Assembly (NCBI GenBank): GCA_028753945.1
Contig: JAPNXP010000006.1
Coordinates: forward strand, 3,162,001 to 3,226,000
DNA: 64,000 bases
Source: Hexactinellida sp. DTS-2022
Taxonomy: Eukaryota; Porifera; Hexactinellida
Direction: 5' to 3'
Below, piece by piece: positions 57,079 to 64,000 of the stretch (its first letter is position 1; each line of letters starts with the position of its first letter). The position numbers and the translations under genes were made by a program. The notes under the pieces were generated by a model. The model was given only the letters and a program-made list of their open reading frames with translations. It ran no database searches and was not told where the DNA came from.

Positions 57079-58347
57079 TACGAGCCCTTCGGCCTCGGTC
57101 GCTTCGCGACGGATCACTCTCTCACAAAGGTCGCTTCGCGACCATTGTTCGTTCGTGTTAGGCACTACGCAATGCAATTAACGGCCGCTTCGCGGCCTTT
57201 CCCTCCTCTAAAAGACAGTAATATTAATAATAAACAAGTTAACCTGTGGCTAGTATATTACACATACTACTTAACGCGCGCTTAAATTCATTCTGCTGTG
57301 ATTCGTTAATGTAATCTGTTTGGGAAATGATGTGTTATGTATGTTATTCTCATTACTTATTAGTAGTTATTAATTATTAGTTAATAATATATGATATTTG
57401 CTCAATAATTCTTAATTAAGGTAGCTCATTTCAGCTCCATTAAAAGGTTGGCTTGTTAGCTCAAATAAATTGAAACCCGTGGATGATAAATTATACGCAA
57501 TTATTCATTTCAGTATATTGTATTGCAAATTAATTTAATCTCTGCATAATAATGGTTTAAAGATGAGAATACGACTTATTCTCACCATTAAACCATTATT
57601 ATGCAGAGGTTAAATCCAGTGTTGTAAAATATTTTATTTAATTGATAGTAATAATAAACATATCAATCTCATAATTAGACAGATCCTAAATCCTTGATGA
57701 ATCAACTACTTAATTAATTTCATAATTTCAGTATAGGTTAGAAATTACGTAATCCCATTAATTGTCTTATTAATAGGAAGCCAATATAGGTGTAATAAAT
57801 AAACAATGCATCAGAGAAGTTAACTACTTGAGTGCATTCTTGTTAACCAAACAAATCAGATCACCCACATAGTGCTAAGAATAATATGATACATTTTAAC
57901 TAATAACTTTCGTTAATCACTCTTACTTGAATTGTTTGCAATAGAACACAATCGAAAATCGATTTTGCACTTTGCTATACCTGTGTTGGTACGATACACT
58001 ATTTATGGTTGATTAGTGCAGGGACTAATTAATTAACTGTGTCACAATCAGAAGTAAAATGGGAATTCGTGAACTGCTATCAGGTGTAGAAATTTAGTGT
58101 ACGTCTATGATTTGAATTTTCTACAGTCGGAGCAAAATTGGGAAGCTAGTACAAAATATCTGTTTTTCGCAACTGTGACGTCATAATCCCGTTATTTTGT
58201 TTCAAAAACCAATAGATCGTTGTCGCAGTACAAAATAACCCCTGTATACAAATTTTCAGCTTTCTGGGACTCGTAGTCTTTCCAATTAATTACGGACAAA
58301 CATCCAAACACACACACACACACACAATTCCTCTTTTAATATATAGA
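57079..58347 (-). mobile_element. Non-autonomous Helitron-like element, 1.27 kb
   Basis: On the minus strand it begins TCTATATATTAAAAGAGG after an A, runs through a CA/GT microsatellite and AGACTACGAGTCCCAGAAAG, contains the long hairpin at 57540-57620, and ends with GCGAAGCG stems and GGCCGAAGGGCTCGTA. It is collinear with 20684-21982. Confidence 0.65.
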
Positions 58348-60248
58348 TATATTATTTTAGATAATATTTCTTTCTGCTCATGGCATCTTCCAATAATTGT
58401 AATGTACAATCCCAACGGCTGAAAATGTCTACTGTTAATTAATACGATCCGATTAAAAACTAAACCCAACCCAAACTAAATATAACTGCATAGATCATAT
58501 ACAGTGTATTATACAGCCATTTGTAAATACGCTCCTAATCCTGATCTAATCCAATTTTCATACGCCTAAACCACAAATTAATGTTACGGTATAGGAGAAG
58601 ATTCCAAATTTTCGCGCTCCTAAATTCGAATTTTCCAAAAATCATGCTCCAAATAATACAGTGTCCAGTTTTTGACAACCTGTGTCCAGGATTGTCCCGG
58701 ATTTTGTCGAAATTTTGAGAAATGTCCAGGTTTTTGGCCCAAATCCTCTGGTCACCCTAATTATACCCAAACTGCAAAATAAGTTGCAGTGTAAACGGGT
58801 ACCCGGACTCAACGAGTTCAAACCGGGTACTCGTTTACTTTACACTGCAACAAATACATTAAAAAGCCTTGGGGAAATATCAAATTTCACAAATCAAGAC
58901 AAAATCCCAAAAATGGGGGGGGGCATCCCCCAAATGAGTTACTATGTATATTTTTGGGGTGACTCACCCAAATACATATTCAGTTGTATAAAATGGGCCC
59001 CGGGATGAAACCCTACAGGATTAACTCATCGAGTGGTTGGATCATGGTTCCACCTGTTCCCCCTTAGAAGCCCCACTGGGTTTGACTCTTGCTGCTAACT
59101 ATTTGTATATCACCGCATCACTATTCTTATTTACGACTTAGAGTAGGGAGCTTAAATTATATTTTTCCAAGGGGTAAATTCAAACGGCGAAACAATCACG
59201 AGTGTCAATCAAGCAGAGTAGAATTGCATAATATAAATAATTTTACCTTAATTATAAATGGGATGAAGAACTTTGGGGACTTTGGCCTCAGGAAACCAGT
59301 TGAAAATCCTGGCTTAGAGTGTGTTGGCAACATATGAAAGTCATTACATATAATGATTTTATATATTTTTTAAAGAGGAATAATTAAATAGTGTATGTTA
59401 GAAATTCGTGACTAAATATTAAAATAGATTTGAATGGTTAACATTATGTAATATAATACCATTCTTTTTCTCAGTATGACTAAATAAATTAACCGATTGG
59501 CCTTTATATGTAGATTATGTATAATTACTACATGGGATTTTATGCATTTTAAACATTACAAAAAACATTCATTTCACAACTATATATATAGCTTTAATAT
59601 CTCGTTTTCATATACTGTATCTTTTCCTATTCTTGCTGCTACTTTTTCGACTGCAAATTTTCTGAGGTAATCCAATCCATTTATAGCTCATTGAGTAATT
59701 GAGTGATATTTTCGACAAACTTATTTTAGCATGTAATTACGTTGAACTTATAACACTTTGTGAGGACGACACTTTTTCTGCAAAAATATTCCTTATTCCT
59801 ATATTTAAATACATTTACTATCTTTATTGATTTGATCTAACTGTTTTAATGGAGTATAATAAGTATAAGAATAAAATACTAACTGTTGCCTGAGATTGAG
59901 TGTTTTGTACTATATCATTGGGATTTATTTAATCTTATAGGGAATGCATTTGAGACATATGACATAAGAAATATTTATCGATGTTAATAATCATTATAAG
60001 GATTATTTTAGTTTTTTTTTGAAATTACACTGAAGCTGTTTCACGTATTACAAAAAATTTGTTGTTATTTCTTACGAATTTGCTTATTACAAAACTTAGT
60101 AGAATTTAACTTACCGTATACATTATTTACGTTGAAAACAGGACGACCTATGGAAATTCGGCCGCTATATATTATTTGTATTTTGGAGGTTGTAGCTTGA
60201 AACAAATACAATGAAGAACATCATTTATTTTATAATATAATTTTTCCA
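58348..60248. other. Intergenic region upstream of the RecQ-like gene
   Basis: At 58675-58760 there is a transposon scrap (GTCCAGG pieces ending CTCTGGTCACCCTAA). At 58787-58853 a foldback pairs GTTGCAGTGTAAACGGGTAC with its inverse. At 60241-60249, TTTTTCCAG is a good splice acceptor, so a 5' untranslated exon may lie upstream. Nothing else is recognisable. Confidence 0.35.
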
Positions 60249-60251
60249 GTG

Positions 60252-61628
60252 ATGGAGTCACCAAGGAGTGTATCTGGCAGCAGTGACACATCTTCTGAGA
60301 ATCTTACTCCGACTAAACACCATTTGGAAGTACTCAGGTCACGATTCAATCATAATGAGTTTAAACCACTTCAATGGAAGGTTATTAGTTCGGTATTCAA
60401 TTATCTTGATGGACAACCATCAGATACCATCGACCAATGTGTAATTGCTACAAGTGGATTCGGTAAGAGTCTCTGCTACCAGTATGTACCAGTGTATAAA
60501 AACAGTCTAGCTTTGGTTATTTGTCCTTTGATTTCTTTAATGCAGGATCAGGTGAGTCGCTTGAATGGGTCTGGTATTCCCGCTACATTCCTTGGGTCTG
60601 CACAGGAGAACTCGAGCAGAGAGCTAAGCCGTGCATTCAAAGGAGAATTTCGCTTATTGTACATAACACCAGAATACGCAATGAACATCGGATCTGAAAT
60701 TATTATAAATCTTCATAATAAAATTAACATTTGTTTAGTTGCCATCGATGAAGCACATTGTATAACAACATGGGGTGCAAAATTTCGCCCAGACTTTGGA
60801 AAATTGTCACAGCTTCGTAATTGGCTACCAGATGTGCCATTTTTAGCACTTACAGCTACTGCTGGTATATTTATGATGACTACGATTATAAATACACTCG
60901 CACTTAAACACCCGATAATTCATTCAGCAAAAATAAACCGATTTAATATTTATTTCGAAGTGTTCCAAAGATCGGGTGACATCAATATTGATATGAAAAC
61001 TATCCTATACAATGATGGGACATCTCCAACTCCTAATAAACACACATTTCGTGGTTCCTGTGTTATCTACTGCATTACTAAAAGTGCGACCGAAACAGTT
61101 TGTTCTGCTCTCCAGAAGTTAGGTGTTAAATGTAGGTTCTACCATGCAGGATTGACTACAAAAGAACGTGAAGGAATTAACATTAAATTCATGCGAGATG
61201 AGATCGAATGTATAGTTGCTACTGTTGCTTTTAGCATGGTTCAGAAGCTAGACATTAGGACAATAATACACTATGGAGCACCGAAATACATAGAAAGTTA
61301 CATGCAAGAGGCTGGAAGAGCTGGTAGAGATGGGTTACCCAGTAGATGCATTGTATTTTATTCTTGCGAAGATGTTGCCTGGATACGGCGAATTGTGTTG
61401 AAGGACTTTGAAAGGAATCCAGCATTAAGAGATCGTCGGGAAAATATGATGCAAAAGATGGAGAATTATCTTCTTTCAAAGAAATGTAGGCGACAAGAAC
61501 TGCTAAAACATTTTGAAGAAGAATATAATTTGAATGAGGTTGATCCTGCTGCTCTTTGTTGCGACAATTGCACAGCAAAATACCAATTAAAAAGCACAAT
61601 TGCTCCTATGTCTACGGGTAATTCATAA
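60252..61628 (+). CDS. RecQ-family DNA helicase core, WRN-like, single exon
   Basis: ATP-driven 3'-5' DNA unwinding in the nucleus would be the role of an active enzyme. The 458 residues carry motif 0 (PLQWKVI), Walker A (GFGKSLCYQ, about 70-78), motif Ia (CPLISLMQDQV), DEAH (166-169), ALTATA, VIYCITKSATE, motif VI (QEAGRAGRDG, about 352-361) and a zinc site (C412, C436, C437, C440). WRN is the closest family member by eye (LGSAQ, YHAGLT, HYGAPK). It ends after the zinc domain: no winged helix, HRDC or exonuclease, so it is far shorter than full WRN (over 1400). Motif V reads AFSMVQKLDIR in place of the usual AFGMGI.K.D.R, and the aromatic loop has WGAKFRPDF rather than WGHDFR. The single-exon form could be a retrocopy or one large exon. 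The start is the ATG just after a splice-acceptor-like TTTTTCCAG. Confidence 0.78.
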   Translation: MESPRSVSGSSDTSSENLTPTKHHLEVLRSRFNHNEFKPLQWKVISSVFNYLDGQPSDTIDQCVIATSGFGKSLCYQYVPVYKNSLALVICPLISLMQDQVSRLNGSGIPATFLGSAQENSSRELSRAFKGEFRLLYITPEYAMNIGSEIIINLHNKINICLVAIDEAHCITTWGAKFRPDFGKLSQLRNWLPDVPFLALTATAGIFMMTTIINTLALKHPIIHSAKINRFNIYFEVFQRSGDINIDMKTILYNDGTSPTPNKHTFRGSCVIYCITKSATETVCSALQKLGVKCRFYHAGLTTKEREGINIKFMRDEIECIVATVAFSMVQKLDIRTIIHYGAPKYIESYMQEAGRAGRDGLPSRCIVFYSCEDVAWIRRIVLKDFERNPALRDRRENMMQKMENYLLSKKCRRQELLKHFEEEYNLNEVDPAALCCDNCTAKYQLKSTIAPMSTGNS

Positions 61629-62164
61629 GAAAATTAAACTAATTAAAATTAATCGTCATACTCCAATATATGAGAAACTATTTAATATAAAGTTCTTGTT
61701 TACTTTGTAATTTTATATAGAGAAATATATAGTCAGTTGTGATACTGTTTGACATTCATGTTCGCCAATTGTAATTATAATTCATGTTAATGAATGTATA
61801 TCAATTAAAACATCTACATATTTGTCGGCCGCCTACAATTTCGGATAGCTGACATCTAAGCAAATAACGCCGACATACGTACAAGGAACGCATCTAAAAT
61901 TGTATAAATCGCCTTAAATTTATGCAGAACAGAGTTTAAATGACTAAGATCCCACATTTTCAGGATAGGCGTCTCATGGTGACAGTTGATTCCTTTTTTC
62001 TCATTATATGGGAATCCATAACAAATTTTGTGTCTGCACACCATGACAAGCAGTCCAGGTGATAATCTTTGATGTTTTGGATATATTTTCGTGCACTTTT
62101 CTACTCTCTACTGCATTCGTGTCTGTGTACATAGGCAGCCTAAGTTTAAAGCAATATTAGTAAA
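61629..62164. other. Intergenic region after the RecQ-like gene
   Basis: AT-rich. At about 61905-61990 there is a piece like the dispersed repeat (TTCAGGATAGGCGTCTCATG, inverse of 4880-4900). No gene. Confidence 0.4.
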
Positions 62165-62849
62165 CTAGCCGGGTGCCCGCGCTTCGCCGCGGTATTCAAA
62201 TTCACGGGATGTGACGGATATCTAATATGACGGATGTATAATATTACGGATATGACAGAAGTTAACAATATTGTAAACAGTTGTATTTATATTACGGGCA
62301 CCATAGGAATGAGACTATTGACAACTCAATGCAAGCTGAAATTATATTGGTTAAATCATGTCAGCTATAGCAAGGGACATTCAATTGTTGTTTTCTTTCA
62401 TACACAATTAACCCATTGAATTATATAGACCAATAAAACTCGAGTCAGAATAATGTGAAAACTCTGCAATCTGATAAGTCAAGGTCGGTACCCTCGCAAA
62501 GTCTGAAAATATACATGTGGTAAATTGCAAATTATGCATTCTATTGACTTTAAAATATCATATTTGGATTCCTCATACACTAAAACCTAAATTGCACGTT
62601 TGAAATGTTTTTCTAGCAGTTGTGAACATTTGATAATTCCTATTGAAATGTATGGGAAGGTGCCAAAAAATCACATATTTTGAGTTAACTTCGCGAGGAA
62701 TGTAAATATCTCTTAAAAATTCCTTATTCAGGGTGGTGGGGTAATTCCTAAGTGACATACAAATTTTGGTTCAGATCTGTTGTGAACTCTCAGAGGAGAT
62801 GTGAGGACATACACACATACACACACACAAACAACTTTATATATATAGA
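62165..62849 (-). mobile_element. Canonical non-autonomous Helitron, 685 bp
   Basis: On the minus strand it starts TCTATATATATAAAGTTG after host A (62850) and ends with the hairpin CCGCGGCGAAGCGCGGG, then CACCCGGCTAG before host T (62164). A 5' TC, a 3' stem-loop about ten bases before CTAG, and insertion between A and T are the defining Helitron features. There is no coding capacity; the minus ORF at 62758-62573 has no similarity I recognise. Confidence 0.92.
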
Positions 62850-62850
62850 T

Positions 62851-62965
62851 ACAGTCGAATCCGCTTAATTAATAGAATCACCTCGGGAACAGGTTGCTTT
62901 ACCCGATTAAGCAGTGAAATCTATTAACCGGTGGCTCTATTAAGGGGAGTCGATTGCCTTGATAT
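62851..62965. mobile_element. Degraded pogo-like MITE beside the Helitron
   Basis: ACAGTCGAATCCGCTTAATT at the left and GGCTCTATTAAGGGGAGTCG at the right are inverted relatives, with TAATAGAATCACC and ATCTATTAACCGGTGG inside. The right end is eroded. Confidence 0.45.
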
Positions 62966-63092
62966 TGTGTTAATTGCAAGGTTACTACAAATACAATACG
63001 TAGTCCGTAATAAGTTAACTTACTTGTAACTCTTTGTAATTCATGAAAATATGTGAAATTATCCTTCAAATTTAATGAATTTAACAAAATCC

Positions 63093-63448
63093 CTAAGGTG
63101 TACACCTTTCGAGATATTGCTGTAATAATGGAACGTTTGCACTATTTTCTAAGGATTGTCGAACAAGTGATTGTCGTTCATAGTTGGTTAGCAGAGAGAA
63201 TTGGAATGAGCCTGAGATTGGTTCGGAGCAGCTAAACAACTTAACTGTCTTTTTGGCATTTGGATATTCATCGATAATTGATATAATTTTAAGATTTGTG
63301 CAGGTATGCTTAATATATGCAGTTAGTTCATTTGGTAGAAGTTCCAACATTTCTTTTAAATCACCATTAATTAAACCTTTCGATGAATATGCTTGCAGAT
63401 ATTTTCTTGCCCCGCTGCATTTGAAATATATATTCGTTCTGATATTGG
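63093..63448 (-). CDS. Short unrecognised ORF, possible exon
   Basis: An open minus-strand frame of about 118 residues starts within or just after the MITE at 63449 and ends at 63093. The sequence looks protein-like (DLKEMLELLPNELTAYIKHT, then IIDEYPNAKKTVKLFSCSE), with no transmembrane segment or known motif. The upstream part of the frame is MITE sequence, so the true start is unknown. It could be an exon of a gene cut by the MITE or chance coding. Function unknown. Confidence 0.25.
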
Positions 63449-63904
63449 CAGGGTTGCCGTGGGTATGGGAATCCTGTGGGAATTCCCACAGGATTCCCAT
63501 ATGGGATGGGAATGGGAAATTTTTTTAGCCTATGGGAATTCCCACATGTGGGAATCCTATGGGAATTCCCACATGTGGGAATCCTGTGGGAAACCTATGG
63601 GAATCCTGTGGGAATTCCCATAGGATTATCAGTAGAATTTTCACACATTCATATAGATCATCATATTACAATAAAGCATAGTGACATTATGGTTGTAGAC
63701 AAACCATATGATAATGATTCATGAACACTATATAGGCGAATTCCCATACGTAGGAATCCTGTGTAAAATTGTAAATGCTATGGGATTTCCCACATGTGGG
63801 AATCCTGTGGGAATCCTATGGGAAATCCTGTGGGAATCCTATGGGAATTCCCACAGAAATCCTGTGGGAATGGGAATGAAAATTCACTTCCCACGGCAAC
63901 CCTG
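63449..63904. mobile_element. MITE of GTGGGAATTCCCACAGGAT satellite with CAGGGTTGCC ends
   Basis: The ends are CAGGGTTGCCGTGGG and CCCACGGCAACCCTG, which are perfect inverses. The interior is repeats of ATGTGGGAATCCTGTGGG and inverse forms, with a non-repetitive core at about 63630-63750. No 8-bp duplication is seen at the flanks (GATATTGG against ATTTTTAC). Confidence 0.75.
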
Positions 63905-63956
63905 ATTTTTACCCCAAGAGCACTAAATGCATTAATTATTATCCGAGTATAACGAA

Positions 63957-64000
63957 CTATCCGGGTGCCCGCGCTGCGCCGCGGTATTCAAATATCGGGA
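63957..64000 (-). mobile_element. 3' end of another Helitron, cut by the window edge
   Basis: On the minus strand it has CCGCGGCGCAGCGCGGGC, then ACCCGGATAGT, almost the same as the end at 62165, with CTAG changed to ATAG. The element extends beyond the window. Confidence 0.7.

Noticed and set aside
63393..63905. ORFs with MGILWEFP repeats
   Set aside because: They are translation of the palindromic GTGGGAATTCCC satellite in a MITE.

Overview
This is animal nuclear DNA: AT-rich, with spliceosomal GT-AG introns, an ankyrin TRP channel, an intronless NHL-repeat gene, a WRN-like RecQ helicase and very many DNA transposons. There is no operon structure, and I recognised no tRNA, rRNA or CRISPR array. 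The gene types and compact introns would fit an early-branching animal such as a sponge or cnidarian, but that is inference and the sequence alone does not settle it.

Layout. 0.4-2.1 kb: a decayed transposon-type gene. 2.3-6.3 kb: dispersed hairpin-bearing repeats and Helitron scraps. 6.8-15.1 kb (minus): an apparently intact five-exon TRP channel gene whose splice phases all agree, with several nested hAT-type elements in its introns. 17.1-27.7 kb (minus): a broken N-terminal copy of cytosolic isoleucyl-tRNA synthetase. It is interrupted by a hAT MITE and by a Mutator-like element inside one conserved exon, and it shares the interval with Helitron-like elements, a LINE fragment and pogo-type MITEs. 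27.9-31.0 kb: a complete but dead hAT transposon with a perfect 8-bp target duplication and two younger hAT MITEs inside it. 31-36.5 kb: MITEs, long hairpins and repeats. 36.8-38.0 kb (plus): a coiled-coil/NHL protein. 38.4-52.2 kb: a dispersed hairpin-bearing repeat family into which a roughly 9.9-kb autonomous Helitron has inserted.

The Helitron is the centrepiece. Four exons on the minus strand (49392-40958), with GT-AG borders and agreeing phases, encode about 2353 residues: a short hydrophobic leader ending in a 2A-like motif (VELNPGP), a basic region of tandem 17-residue repeats, a Cys-rich DUF6570-like region, HUH Rep, Pif1-type helicase, AP-type endonuclease and an OTU protease domain. 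The catalytic end of the OTU is out of frame just downstream. A hAT MITE sits in one intron.

52-58 kb: an unrecognised ORF with 33-bp repeats, nested hAT elements, a palindromic-satellite MITE and a Helitron-like element. 60.3-61.6 kb (plus): an intronless WRN-like RecQ core with an altered motif V. 62.2-64 kb: a textbook 685-bp non-autonomous Helitron, a palindrome-rich MITE and the start of another Helitron end.

The main interplay is between transposons and genes. TSDs, nested insertions and one paralogous empty site let the order of many insertions be read directly. Host genes that look functional are the TRP channel and the NHL protein, with the RecQ gene uncertain.
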